64,000 nucleotides of DNA. It comes from Microcoleus vaginatus_C (GTDB taxonomy: Bacteria > Cyanobacteriota > Cyanobacteriia > Cyanobacteriales > Microcoleaceae). The notes under the pieces are model-generated. The model did not search any database. It had not been told where the DNA came from and worked only from the letters and a program-made list of their open reading frames with translations. A program made the translations under genes and the position numbers. Each line of letters begins with the position of its first letter. Within the stretch, counting starts at the first letter, position 1. The DNA lies in the NCBI GenBank assembly GCA_040004035.1, contig JAMPLN010000008.1. One strand, given 5' to 3'. Of the stretch, positions 46,351-56,598 are shown piece after piece.

Positions 46351-46601
46351 TCAAATTTTTGATTTTTGAGTTGTGGGTTGTGACGTTCAATCGGATTCAA
46401 TGAATTTTCTGCGGCTCTAGAAACTCGGTTGATTCCTAGATGCTTCTATTTGCAATAACCCTTTGAGGAGCCGGCTGCGAGTCCGGGCCGCCCAAGCAAA
46501 TTAAGTTGTCGCTTCGCGGGAAGCCAGAACACCTGATTGAGAATCGTACTCTGGGCGCGAGATTTAACAGATTTTGAGTTGTCTGTTAGCTACCGTCAAT
46601 T

Positions 46602-49600
46602 TTAGGACAAATGTTGCTTCAAAAAATCTCGAATTTGCTTGAGCTGAAATCCTTTAGCAAGTTGGCGCAGGTGATGAACGAAAGGCACTAATGTCGGGTC
46701 AGAATGTTCGAGTTTAGCAGTTTCTTCCAGAATAGCTTCAATATCGCCCATTGCAGCCAATCTTAACAACGCCAAGACTGACTCTGAGGCAGGAGACACC
46801 ATCGTTGAGTCAGCAGCAGCAATCTCAAAAGATGCTTTTGCAGTTTGATCTGTGCGCTTTTTGGTTTGTGATCCTTCTTCGTAAACCCATTCTAGTCTCA
46901 AATGCAGGCGCAATAATTCTAAAAGCTCGTTAGTTTGAATCGGCTTGGTGAGAAAATTATCGCAACCTGCTAGTATGCTCTCTTGCTTGGTAGTCTCGTA
47001 AACGTTAGCGGACAAAGCAAGGATAACCGTATCTTTTAATTCCGGCAACTGTCGCAGCCGCCTGGTAGCTTCCCAACCGTTCATTACGGGCATCAGCAAA
47101 TCCATTAAAATTATATCCGGTAGAAATTCCTGTGCTTTGTGCAAGCAGTCTTCGCCGTCTGTAGCTTCTGCAATTTCAAAGCCTAAATGAAAAAGCAGCC
47201 TGTGCAACATGGCGCGATTTACTTCGTGATCGTCCACTATTAGCACTTTCCGCTGGGAGCCGATAAAACCTACAAGCCGCCTTTTTTGTTGCCGGGAGGG
47301 GAGTTCCGAACAGTGGGCGACTGCTGGCAAGTCTAGATCCAACCAAAATATGCTGCCTTTGCCGGAGGTACTTTGGACGCGAATTTGGCTGCCCATCATT
47401 TTGACTAATTTTTGGCTGATGGAAAGTCCCAGCCCAGTACCTTCGACGAAATTGTTATGATCGCCCACTTGATGAAAAGGCAAAAATATTTCTTCTAATT
47501 TATTCTGCCCGATGCCAATGCCGGTATCTTCGATTTGAAAGCGAATTTTAGGCGTAGGGGCACGGCCGATATTTTCTGCTGTTGTCACCTCGCGCGCTTC
47601 TGTTGTTCCTAGCGGCTGGCTCGACATTTGCTGGGCGTCTAAATTCGCGGTCACATTGAGCGTTTGAGTGGCAATCTCCGCTGTCAAACCAGCATTTTCG
47701 CAGTTCGTTTGAGGATAATTATCGGGGAAATTTTCTGCATAACCGACTTTGAATGTAACGCTGCCGCTGTTCGTAAACTTAACGGCATTGCTGAGCAAAT
47801 TAATCAAAACTTGACGCAACCTTTTTTCGTCTGCCAAAATGCCGTCTGGAAGCGCTGAAACCTGCTCGTAATTAAAGGCAATTCCTTTTTGAGCAGAGCG
47901 CATCTTGAACAAATCAATAATACTTTTAACAAAACTGGAAAAATGCACGTTTGTCAGCGACAGCTCCATTTTACTAGCTTCGATTTTTGAGAGGTCTAAG
48001 ACATCATTAATCAGCATCAGCAGGTGATTGCCGCACTGGTGAATGTTGTTAAGACTTTCCTGCTGATCTGCGGTAAAGTTTTTATCGACTTTGAGCAGTT
48101 GAATGTATCCCAAAATCCCGTTCAAAGGCGTCCGCAATTCGTGGCTCATGTTGGCGAGAAAGTCGCTTTTAGCGCGGTTGGCGGATTCGGCGGCTTCTTT
48201 AGCTAATTGCAGGGCGGCTTCTGCAAGTTTGCGATCGGCAATTTCGGTTTGTGCTTGTTCAAATAGCACCGATTGCTGAATGGCGATCGCCAACTGCACC
48301 CCCAATTGTTTTAGGCACTCTCCCTCCAATTGCTGCCAGGGACGCGGGCCCGTGCAGTGGTGAGCAATTAACAGCCCCCACAAGTTTTCGCCTTGCAAAA
48401 TCGGCACTACCAGATTCGCTCTCACATCGAGCCGGGTCAACAAAGCCAAGTGGCAGTCTGCCAGGCCGGCATTGTGAACATCTTCTATGGATCTAACTCT
48501 ACCGTCTTGGTAAAGAGGAACGTAGGCTGCCCCGAAACAGGGGTCATAAATTTCCATTCCTACAATTGGTAGGAAATTTTCGGCAACCGACTCGACAGCG
48601 ATAAATCCGCTCCAATCTGGATTGAACTGGTAAATAATAGTGCGATCTACTTGCAAAAAGTGCCGCACTTCTTCGACACTTTTGGTAAGAATTTCTTCTA
48701 GATTTAGAGAAGATCTAATGCGTTCCAGCATGGCTACTGCCAACTGTTCGCGCTTTAACTTTTGGCGCAATATCAGCTCTGATTCTTTGCGTTTGGTGAT
48801 GTCGGTAATTACTCCTATTAAGCCGATGTAATTTCCACTAACATCTTGAATAGTGTCGGCTCGCACCAGAGCAGTTACTGCTTCACCGCTCTTAGTTTGC
48901 AGCGCAACTTCACCACACCAAGAACGACCTTGGCGAAGGCTTTTATAGATTTGTTTGTAATTTTTATGCCGGACATAAAGCGCGGTCATATCGCCAATAT
49001 CATTGAGTTCTTCCACCGTGTAGCCGTAGCGCTGAATGAAGGCTTGATTGTGGTAAATAGACCGCCCTTTCAAGTCGGCGATCACGATCGCGTCGCTGGT
49101 ACTTTCCACGGCTTGAGTGACCTGCAGTAAAGCTAATTCTGCTGCTTTGCGATCGCTAATATCCGTCATCGAACCCACCATCCGCAGAGGGTTTCCGGCT
49201 TCGTCCCACACTGCTTGAGCGCGGGCGAGCACCCACTTATAGCTACCGTCTTTACACTGCAAGCGGTATTCGGCGGCGTAATTGGGGGTTTGGCGATCGA
49301 GATAACCTTGGATCGCTGCTTGCACTCGTGAACGATCGTCTGGATGGATGCGCTCGATCCATGCGCTGTTGGTGCTTTCGATTTCGCCGTCTGTGTAACC
49401 GATAATTTCTTGCCAGCGGGCCGATCGAAAAGCTTCATTTGTTTGAAGATTCAGATCCCAAATTCCGTCTTGATTGCCTTTGAGAACTAACTGCCAGCGT
49501 TCTTCACTTTTACGCAATTCTTCTTCGGCTTGTTTGCGCTGAATATGATCGCCCAACTGCGTCGCTACAGCCTTGACCAACTCTACTATACGCGGTTCCA

Positions 49601-52600
49601 TAATCGAGCGGTCGCGCTTGCAGAATACTAAAACTGCCAGCACCTTTGAGCTAGCGTGAATTGGCACTCCGAAACAAGCTTTCAATCCGACTGATGCCGC
49701 CATCTGCGATCGGGCAAAAAGATGATTTTTAGCTAGAGAAATATCTTCAATCCATTCTACATTTCTGGTTGACCAAATCCGTCCAGGGACTGCCACTCCG
49801 GCGGCGAATCTAATTTTTCTACTTTCGCGGCCGAACGTATCTAAATCGCGATCGCTAGCGTACCAAGTTTCGCTGTGTTCCAAAAAAGTACCGTTAGCAC
49901 TCGGTATCCAAGCTTCCGCAAAATTCCAGCCGATCGCATTGCACAGCAACCGCAGGATATCTGGAAGGGCGCTGTGAAAATCTGCCGACTGACTAATGGC
50001 TTGAGTTGCTGCCAGCAACAGCTTTATTTCATCTTCTGCTTGCTTGCTTTCTGTAATATCAGTTCCCGTGCCGAGAATTTGTTTTAACTTACCATCTGCT
50101 GTTTTTGCAAATACAGTATCTCGGCTGACAATCCAGCGCCAAAAACCATCCTTGTGCCTAATTCTGTATTCAATTTCAAAGATATCCCCTTCCGCACCAG
50201 TTTCGACTTGCTGTAAATAATCAGGTATTTTGATTGAATCTTCCGGGTGCATTAAAGTTGACATCATCCACGGCCCGATTGCCTGAATCTCCTCTACTGT
50301 ATAGCCGAGAATGCGGTATATAGAAGCGTTTGCATAGATATTTTTTTGTTCTATTAAGTCATAAACATACAACATATTAGGACTTGCTTCAGCAATTTGT
50401 TGAGCGAACCGCTGGCTTTCTCGCAGTGCTGCTTCTGTTTTTTTTCTTTGGGAAATATCGCGAACAATGCAAATGATTTCCCCGTCGGGCAGCATTGTCA
50501 GCGAGACATCTATAGGGACTTCCGAGCGGTCGCGACGGCATCCTACTGCTTCGGTGCTGTAAGAACCTTTCTGCACTAAAGTCGGCAGGACTTCTTGCTC
50601 GAACCTTTGCAGTTCTGCACCTTGGTAGAATGTTTTCCAACTTTTACCTAAGATTTCTTCGAGAGAGTCGTAACCGTAGATTTTTACTCGGGCTGCGTTG
50701 CAATAAATCACCTCTTTGTCGGCACTGAATATGGCGATACCTTCGGAAGCTTGGGCCATGGCTGCTGCTTGCCTCTGGAGGACTGACTCGGAGCGTTTGC
50801 GTTGAGTGATATCGCGGACTATCGCGATAATTTCGTCCTCGGTGCAGAAGACAATTCTCGCTTCAAAATCGTACAGTTCACCATTAACTGGCATTTGATA
50901 TTCTACGACTTGAATCTCGCCAGTGTCGATCGCTTGTTGATTGCCGGACAAGATTTTTTCAGCAAAAGCAGGCGGTAAAATGTCTTGTGCTTTTTTGCCA
51001 ATTAGTGCTTTTTGTGGTAGGATATTCTCGAAATCTTTGGCAGGTTTGAAGTCTACAAAAGTGCCGTCTGCCAGACAGCGAAATATCATGTCTGGTATCG
51101 CATTTAAAAGAGCGCGGTTGGTGGCTTCGCTCTTACGCAATTCAGCTTCAGCTTGCTTGCTAAATGTAACGTCGCGAGCCACTGCATAAATCAAACCTTC
51201 TTCTGCAAACGGCGATGCTGTCCACGACAGCCATTTATAAGTACCATCTTGGCAAAGATAGCGGTTTTCTAAGCTAATAACGGGGTGGCTTTTTTTAAGT
51301 TTTTCTAATTCCGCTACAGTAATTTCTAGGTCTTCTGGATGGACGAATTCTATCAAAGGTTTGGCTAAGATTTCATCACTGCTATAACCTAATACATTTG
51401 ACCAAGCGGGGTTTAAGCGTTTGAAATAGCCATCAAAACCTGCAATGCAAAGTAAATCCAGGGAGAGATTAAAAAATCGATCGCGGTCTTGCTGGGTTTG
51501 TTTTAATTCGGTAACATCCATCACCAAACCGTCCCAAACTATATCCCCGTTGGCTTGCTTTTCTGGCTTCGACGCGCCTTGCAGCCATTTCACTCGATCT
51601 CCCATAACTTGTCGCCACTGGTGTTGCCAAGCTTGCTGAGTCGCCGCTGAAGTTGCGATCGAGCGCTGCAAGTCGGAGATGTCGTCGGGGTGAACTGTTG
51701 CAAAAGCCAACGTGGCATTTTCTTCTATTTGTTCTGGTTTTAAATTGTAGAGCTGCCAACTGCCAGAAGAAACGTAAGTAAAAGATGTTTTACCATTTGC
51801 ATAAAGCCGATATTGATAAATCATTCCCGGCACGTTGTCGGTCATTATTTGAAATCGAGCTTCGCTTTCCTGTAACGCAATTTGCTGGCGTTTGTAGTCA
51901 GTCACATCTCGCATTGTCCCGACCAACATTTTACGACCATCGCCGTTGTTAAAAACTGTTTTCTTGGTAGAAATAATGCGTTCTTTTCCGCCGCCATCGG
52001 TAAAATTTTCTTCTGTTTCCTGAGAAAGACTTCTTTGCAATACTTGCTCGTCTTGTTGCCAAAAAAAAGCGGCTTGTGCTGGCGGTAAAAAATCGTATCC
52101 TGACTTGCCAATCAGTTCGGATCGCCTTTTTCCTATCAAATTGCAAAAAGCATCGTTTAATACGATCCATCTGTGCTGCTCATCTTTAACAAAAATCGGG
52201 TCAGGAGTAGAATTAATCGTGTGATTTAAAAACTCTTCTGATGCTTTTAATTGAGCTTCGTAACGGTAGCGATCGCTCACATCCAAGACTACTTTAATCA
52301 GGTGGTCGATCGAGCCGTCTAGGGCGCGAATACAGCGCAGGGAAACTCTAGTATAAACTATTTTTCCGTCTTTTCTGCGCCACCTTTGGTCTAAAACATA
52401 GCCTTCACTCTCCCCTGCCAAAATTTTATTTAACTGCTCTAAACTTGCCTGCAAGTCTTCAGGAAAACCCCACATCTCCCAATTTTCGTGCAAAAAATCT
52501 TGGCGATCGTATCCCAGCAAATCGCACAAAGCATCGTTTACTTCTAACCACTCGTATTTTTCTGGTGCTGAGGGGAAACTTGGAGGAGCAAGAATGGCAA

Positions 52601-53093
52601 TTCCGACGAGAGAATTCTCGACTACAGAGCGATATTTTTCTTCACTTTTTCGCAAAGCTTCTTGGTTGTGCTGTCGCTCGACTGCGTAACGAAGCGATCT
52701 AATTAACACTTCGCTGTCGATTTTTCGCTTGACTAGATAATCTTGAGCTCCGGCTTGGATTGACTGCACGGCAAGCTCTTCATCGTTGCGGGCAGTCAGT
52801 ACGACAATCGGAGTATTTAGGCTATATTCTTGTATTTTGACAATTGTATTTAAGTCTTGGCTATCGGGCAGCGAAAGATCTAGTAAAATCACATCAAAAT
52901 GTTCGCTGACCAAAAGTTGCTGCGCTTTGCTGAGACGGTCTGTACAACTTACTGAGAGCCTTTGGGGTTCGGCTCTACTGACATTTGTTTCTAATAATAA
53001 TTCTTCGATCAGATCGGCTTCTGCTTGATTGTCTTCGACCAGAAGAACTTTAAAGCCGTTTCGCTTTGCGGGTGGGCTCAAAACTGATATCAT
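46602..53093 (-). CDS. giant hybrid histidine kinase, REC-PAS7-GAF-PAS2-GAF-HK-REC
   Basis: The 2163-residue protein has a receiver (D72), seven PAS domains (about 150-1025), and a GAF (about 1030-1190) like that of the adenylate cyclase at 367-2394. Two more PAS domains (about 1200-1440) precede a cyanobacteriochrome-type GAF (about 1450-1605). The latter has DPCF (D1517, C1519) and a Cys-His pair C1547-H1548 in LADCHLALL. The 28-residue spacing matches that of DXCF photoreceptors such as TePixJ. HisKA has H1651 in SHELRTPLNG, HATPase_c has a Ser/Thr-rich insert, and the C-terminal receiver has D1998 in MDLLMP. A helical tail ends the protein. No membrane segment is present. Blue/green-type light sensing is inferred. 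Confidence 0.93.
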   Translation of the reverse strand: MISVLSPPAKRNGFKVLLVEDNQAEADLIEELLLETNVSRAEPQRLSVSCTDRLSKAQQLLVSEHFDVILLDLSLPDSQDLNTIVKIQEYSLNTPIVVLTARNDEELAVQSIQAGAQDYLVKRKIDSEVLIRSLRYAVERQHNQEALRKSEEKYRSVVENSLVGIAILAPPSFPSAPEKYEWLEVNDALCDLLGYDRQDFLHENWEMWGFPEDLQASLEQLNKILAGESEGYVLDQRWRRKDGKIVYTRVSLRCIRALDGSIDHLIKVVLDVSDRYRYEAQLKASEEFLNHTINSTPDPIFVKDEQHRWIVLNDAFCNLIGKRRSELIGKSGYDFLPPAQAAFFWQQDEQVLQRSLSQETEENFTDGGGKERIISTKKTVFNNGDGRKMLVGTMRDVTDYKRQQIALQESEARFQIMTDNVPGMIYQYRLYANGKTSFTYVSSGSWQLYNLKPEQIEENATLAFATVHPDDISDLQRSIATSAATQQAWQHQWRQVMGDRVKWLQGASKPEKQANGDIVWDGLVMDVTELKQTQQDRDRFFNLSLDLLCIAGFDGYFKRLNPAWSNVLGYSSDEILAKPLIEFVHPEDLEITVAELEKLKKSHPVISLENRYLCQDGTYKWLSWTASPFAEEGLIYAVARDVTFSKQAEAELRKSEATNRALLNAIPDMIFRCLADGTFVDFKPAKDFENILPQKALIGKKAQDILPPAFAEKILSGNQQAIDTGEIQVVEYQMPVNGELYDFEARIVFCTEDEIIAIVRDITQRKRSESVLQRQAAAMAQASEGIAIFSADKEVIYCNAARVKIYGYDSLEEILGKSWKTFYQGAELQRFEQEVLPTLVQKGSYSTEAVGCRRDRSEVPIDVSLTMLPDGEIICIVRDISQRKKTEAALRESQRFAQQIAEASPNMLYVYDLIEQKNIYANASIYRILGYTVEEIQAIGPWMMSTLMHPEDSIKIPDYLQQVETGAEGDIFEIEYRIRHKDGFWRWIVSRDTVFAKTADGKLKQILGTGTDITESKQAEDEIKLLLAATQAISQSADFHSALPDILRLLCNAIGWNFAEAWIPSANGTFLEHSETWYASDRDLDTFGRESRKIRFAAGVAVPGRIWSTRNVEWIEDISLAKNHLFARSQMAASVGLKACFGVPIHASSKVLAVLVFCKRDRSIMEPRIVELVKAVATQLGDHIQRKQAEEELRKSEERWQLVLKGNQDGIWDLNLQTNEAFRSARWQEIIGYTDGEIESTNSAWIERIHPDDRSRVQAAIQGYLDRQTPNYAAEYRLQCKDGSYKWVLARAQAVWDEAGNPLRMVGSMTDISDRKAAELALLQVTQAVESTSDAIVIADLKGRSIYHNQAFIQRYGYTVEELNDIGDMTALYVRHKNYKQIYKSLRQGRSWCGEVALQTKSGEAVTALVRADTIQDVSGNYIGLIGVITDITKRKESELILRQKLKREQLAVAMLERIRSSLNLEEILTKSVEEVRHFLQVDRTIIYQFNPDWSGFIAVESVAENFLPIVGMEIYDPCFGAAYVPLYQDGRVRSIEDVHNAGLADCHLALLTRLDVRANLVVPILQGENLWGLLIAHHCTGPRPWQQLEGECLKQLGVQLAIAIQQSVLFEQAQTEIADRKLAEAALQLAKEAAESANRAKSDFLANMSHELRTPLNGILGYIQLLKVDKNFTADQQESLNNIHQCGNHLLMLINDVLDLSKIEASKMELSLTNVHFSSFVKSIIDLFKMRSAQKGIAFNYEQVSALPDGILADEKRLRQVLINLLSNAVKFTNSGSVTFKVGYAENFPDNYPQTNCENAGLTAEIATQTLNVTANLDAQQMSSQPLGTTEAREVTTAENIGRAPTPKIRFQIEDTGIGIGQNKLEEIFLPFHQVGDHNNFVEGTGLGLSISQKLVKMMGSQIRVQSTSGKGSIFWLDLDLPAVAHCSELPSRQQKRRLVGFIGSQRKVLIVDDHEVNRAMLHRLLFHLGFEIAEATDGEDCLHKAQEFLPDIILMDLLMPVMNGWEATRRLRQLPELKDTVILALSANVYETTKQESILAGCDNFLTKPIQTNELLELLRLHLRLEWVYEEGSQTKKRTDQTAKASFEIAAADSTMVSPASESVLALLRLAAMGDIEAILEETAKLEHSDPTLVPFVHHLRQLAKGFQLKQIRDFLKQHLS

Positions 53094-53349
53094 ATACCTT
53101 GTTTTTTGTCATAAGGCAGTCGAGCTAACTATTATAACATATAAATAATTCCCTCGCTCCAAATCCCGCCGCTCCAAGTTAAAAACTCTGTGGTTCAATA
53201 ATTACAATCCACTCTATGCGACTGTTTTTTGGCTCTAAGTAGATCCACGCAATCAGATCCCAAAATTTTACGGTTTTTAGGCTCTCGGCTTCAGGAAAAA
53301 ACTAAGCTGCTGGGTGTTGTGTTTTTTTGGGCTAGCACCCCTGTCACTC

Positions 53350-53376
53350 GATTTTAGATTTTAGATTTTAGATTTA
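53350..53376. repeat. short tandem repeat of GATTTTA
   Basis: Three and a half GATTTTA-type units (GATTTTA, GATTTTA, GATTTTA, GATTTA) lie in a row. This is another short tandem repeat of the cyanobacterial type. Confidence 0.75.
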
Positions 53377-53779
53377 GTCCACAGATGAATCGGGGAGGTT
53401 GAACCTTAGTCTAAAATTTTTGCCGACTCACGACTCCTGTCGGAAAGTAAGTATCCGTTTTTGGACGGGGTCAGCCGATCGCGCGATCGAACCCCAGCCT
53501 TTGTTGTCCTTCAATTTCGCTAGCAACAGCCTCCAAGCGATATCCCCGCACCAATGAGCGCTCAACGCCAAAAAAGCGGTGGGAACTATCCTCGCTATTC
53601 ATATTTTTACCACTTCTTTTATAATACCTTACATAAACTCATTACTGCGATTTCTTTACTTTTTGCAATCAAATAAAAAATCTCCACAGGCCTTGCTATT
53701 TAGCCAAAAAGTGATAATCTTGAAATAGAGGCAATCGAAAACTCGGTTGATACAGCCTAGGAAAAAATTTGAGAAATTT

Positions 53780-53794
53780 TGTAACAAAATTACA
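53780..53794. promoter_or_regulatory. palindrome TGTAA-N5-TTACA upstream of ppsA
   Basis: A 5-bp inverted repeat with a 5-bp spacer lies 71 bp before the ppsA ATG. The spacing (GTA-N7-TAC) is one base short of the NtcA consensus, so NtcA is not claimed. It may be an operator of another dimeric regulator, or chance in AT-rich DNA. Confidence 0.25.
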
Positions 53795-53864
53795 ATTTTC
53801 AATTAACTGTCTTTTGTTTACTGTCCTTTGACCGAAATGAGCAGAAGTTGAGAGGAAAAAAGCA

Positions 53865-56342
53865 ATGCTCGACAATTTAGCAATTGAACAAAAACCCGGT
53901 TTAATCCCCAAAGAAAAAGCCTTAGTATTGTTGTTTGATGAAGTCGGCATCGCCGACATCCCATTAGTAGGCGGTAAAAATGCTTCTTTGGGCGAAATGA
54001 TTCAACAGTTAACCGCCCAAGGAGTCAGAGTTCCCAGCGGATTTGCAACTACAGCACACGCTTATAGGTACTTCATCCAGTCAGCGGGTTTAGAAGCTAA
54101 ATTGCGCGAAATTTTTGCCGATTTAGACGTAGAAGATCTGCAGAACCTGCGACAAAAAGGCAAGCAAGCGCGGGCACTGATTCTCGACACACCATTTCCG
54201 CGAGAACTCCAAGCCGCGATCGCGGATGCTTACGAAAAATTGTGCGATCGCTACGGCGACAGTACAGACGTAGCAGTCCGTTCCTCCGCCACCGCCGAAG
54301 ACTTACCCGACGCCAGTTTCGCGGGACAGCAAGAAACCTACCTCAACGTCCAAGCTTGCGCTGGCGTGCTCGAATGCTGTCACAAATGCTTTGCTTCCAT
54401 ATTCACCGATCGCGCGATTTCCTACCGCCAACAGCGGGGTTTCGACCACTTTGAAGTCGCCCTATCAGTCGGTGTCCAAAAAATGGTGCGATCGGACTTA
54501 GCATCCTCCGGCGTCATGTTCAGCATCGACACCGAAACCGGATTCAAAAACGCCGTATTAGTCACCGCCGCCTACGGATTAGGCGAAAACGTCGTCCAAG
54601 GTACCGTCAACCCCGACGAATACTTCGTCTTTAAGCCTACATTAAAACAAGGTTTTCTGCCGATTTTAGACAAACGACTCGGCAGCAAAACACTCAAAAT
54701 GGTGTACGATATCGGCGGTTCTAAATACACCAAAAACGTCTCCGTGATCGCAGCAGAAAAAAATAAATTTGCCATCCAAGATGATGAAATTCTGCAACTA
54801 GCAAAATGGGCCGTATTGATCGAAGAGCACTACTCTAAAGTGCGCGGAACTTATACCCCGATGGACATTGAGTGGGCAAAAGACGGCAATACGGGCGAAT
54901 TGTTTATTGTGCAAGCGCGACCCGAAACAGTACAATCTCAAAAGTCGGCTAAAATTTTGCGAAACTACAAATTGCAAGGTAGCAGTGCAGTTTTAGCAAA
55001 AGGACGCGCCGTTGGCGAATCAATCGGACAAGGCAAAGCCCGCGTAATTTTAGATGTTCACAGAATCGCTGAATTTCAATCAGGAGAAGTTTTAGTTACC
55101 AACAAAACAGACCCGGATTGGGAACCGATTATGAAAAAAGCAAGTGCGATCGTCACCAATTCCGGTGGCCGCACTTGTCACGCCGCCATCATCGCCAGGG
55201 AAATGGGAATTCCCGCCATTGTCGGCACCGGCGACGCCACCCAAATCTTGAAAAACCATCAAGAAATCACTGTTTCTTGTTCGGAAGGAGACGAAGGCAA
55301 AGTTTATGCCGGTTTGCTTCCTTTTGAAATTCAAGAAACTGCGATCGAGAATTTACCCCGTACCCGCACTCAAATTTTAATGAATGTTGGGAATCCAGAA
55401 GAAGCCTTTGGTTTATCAGCAATTCCTTGCGACGGCGTAGGCTTAGCGCGGCTAGAATTCATCATTGCCAATCACATTAAAGCACACCCGCTAGCACTGA
55501 TTCACTTTGACGAATTAGTGGATGAATCAGTCAAGGAAGAAATTGCCGAACTCACAGCACTTTACCAACACAAACCCGATTTCTTCACCGACAAACTAGC
55601 CCACGGAATTGCCACAATTGCCGCCGCATTTTATCCAAATCCAGTTATCGTGCGGATGAGCGACTTCAAGAGCAACGAATATGCTAATCTTTTGGGAGGG
55701 CGGCAGTTTGAACCCAAGGAAGAAAATCCGATGATCGGGTGGCGCGGCGCCTCTCGCTATTACGACCCAAATTACCGCGAAGCTTACGCTTTGGAATGCC
55801 AAGCATTAAAGCGAGTTCGCGACGAAATGGGCTTGACAAATGTGATTCCGATGATTCCATTTTGTCGCACCCCCGATGAAGGGCGAAAAGTGTTAGCTGA
55901 GATGGCAAAACACGGTTTAGTTAAGGGCGAGAACGGCTTGCAAGTGTATGTGATGTGCGAATTGCCCAGCAATGTCATATTTGCTGACGAATTTGCCCAA
56001 GTTTTTGACGGATTCTCGATCGGCTCTAACGATTTAACTCAGCTAACATTAGGATTAGACCGGGATTCTGCTTTAGTCGCGCACATTTTTGACGAACGGA
56101 ATGAAGCTGTCAAGCGCATGGTAGCAATTGCCATTAAAGCCGCCAAGAAGTACGATCGCAAGATTGGGATTTGCGGTCAAGCGCCCAGCGATTATCCTGA
56201 GTTTGCTCGTTTCTTGGTTGAGTTGGGAATTGATTCGATTAGTTTGAATCCCGATTCGGTTTTGAAGACTTTGTTAGATGTTGCTAAGGTGGAAGGTGCG
56301 GGCTCGTTGATGGATTTAGCGGGGGATGTTGCTAAGGTTTAA
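53865..56342 (+). CDS. ppsA: phosphoenolpyruvate synthase
   Basis: The 825-residue cytosolic enzyme converts pyruvate, ATP and water to phosphoenolpyruvate, AMP and phosphate. The ATP-binding domain (about 25-355) has LVGGKNASLGEM, VAVRSSATAEDLPDASFAGQ and the PMDIEWA/VQARPET end. The swivelling phosphohistidine domain has H439 in GGRTCHAAIIARE. The C-terminal TIM barrel (about 495-815) has IGSNDLTQLTLGLDRDS and GICGQAPSDYPEF with the catalytic Cys. Length matches the family (about 790-840). AMP release and the N-terminal motif separate it from pyruvate phosphate dikinase. GAGAGG precedes the ATG by nine bases. Hairpins follow the stop, so it is probably monocistronic. Confidence 0.96.
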   Translation: MLDNLAIEQKPGLIPKEKALVLLFDEVGIADIPLVGGKNASLGEMIQQLTAQGVRVPSGFATTAHAYRYFIQSAGLEAKLREIFADLDVEDLQNLRQKGKQARALILDTPFPRELQAAIADAYEKLCDRYGDSTDVAVRSSATAEDLPDASFAGQQETYLNVQACAGVLECCHKCFASIFTDRAISYRQQRGFDHFEVALSVGVQKMVRSDLASSGVMFSIDTETGFKNAVLVTAAYGLGENVVQGTVNPDEYFVFKPTLKQGFLPILDKRLGSKTLKMVYDIGGSKYTKNVSVIAAEKNKFAIQDDEILQLAKWAVLIEEHYSKVRGTYTPMDIEWAKDGNTGELFIVQARPETVQSQKSAKILRNYKLQGSSAVLAKGRAVGESIGQGKARVILDVHRIAEFQSGEVLVTNKTDPDWEPIMKKASAIVTNSGGRTCHAAIIAREMGIPAIVGTGDATQILKNHQEITVSCSEGDEGKVYAGLLPFEIQETAIENLPRTRTQILMNVGNPEEAFGLSAIPCDGVGLARLEFIIANHIKAHPLALIHFDELVDESVKEEIAELTALYQHKPDFFTDKLAHGIATIAAAFYPNPVIVRMSDFKSNEYANLLGGRQFEPKEENPMIGWRGASRYYDPNYREAYALECQALKRVRDEMGLTNVIPMIPFCRTPDEGRKVLAEMAKHGLVKGENGLQVYVMCELPSNVIFADEFAQVFDGFSIGSNDLTQLTLGLDRDSALVAHIFDERNEAVKRMVAIAIKAAKKYDRKIGICGQAPSDYPEFARFLVELGIDSISLNPDSVLKTLLDVAKVEGAGSLMDLAGDVAKV

Positions 56343-56351
56343 CCGTTTTGG

Positions 56352-56411
56352 TTTTTGAGAGCAGCCAGTTTCTCAAAAAGTTTGTGGGATGGGCGTCCCG
56401 CCCGTCCCACA
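56352..56411 (+). terminator. double hairpin after ppsA
   Basis: TTTTTGAGA (56352-56360) pairs with TCTCAAAAA (56371-56379). A second stem follows, TGTGGGATGGGCG against CGCCCGTCCCACA (56383-56411), with one G-T pair. The pair lies just past the ppsA stop and should end its transcript. Confidence 0.75.
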
Positions 56412-56598
56412 ATAACAATTAAAATTGTAAGTTATTTAATTCGCCTTCCTCAGCCGCCAGCTAACGGTTAACACACGGGCGGCCTAGTTTGAGACTTGAG
56501 CGGGAACTTTTCTTATTTAAAACCGTCTTGTCGGGGAGGATTTTTTGTTGCCGATCGCCTAAATTAAAACAAATATTCTCCACATAAGCTCTGAAAAT

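Larger units (their letters stand above)
53094..53864. other. 771-bp divergent intergenic region
   Basis: It separates the giant kinase start from the ppsA start and should hold both promoters. It includes a GATTTTA tandem repeat, a TGTAA/TTACA palindrome close to ppsA, and GAGAGG at 53850-53855 as the ppsA ribosome binding site. No gene was found. Confidence 0.5.

Noticed and set aside
53780..53794. NtcA binding site upstream of ppsA
   Set aside because: The spacing is GTA-N7-TAC, not GTA-N8-TAC, and no correctly placed -10 box could be confirmed.
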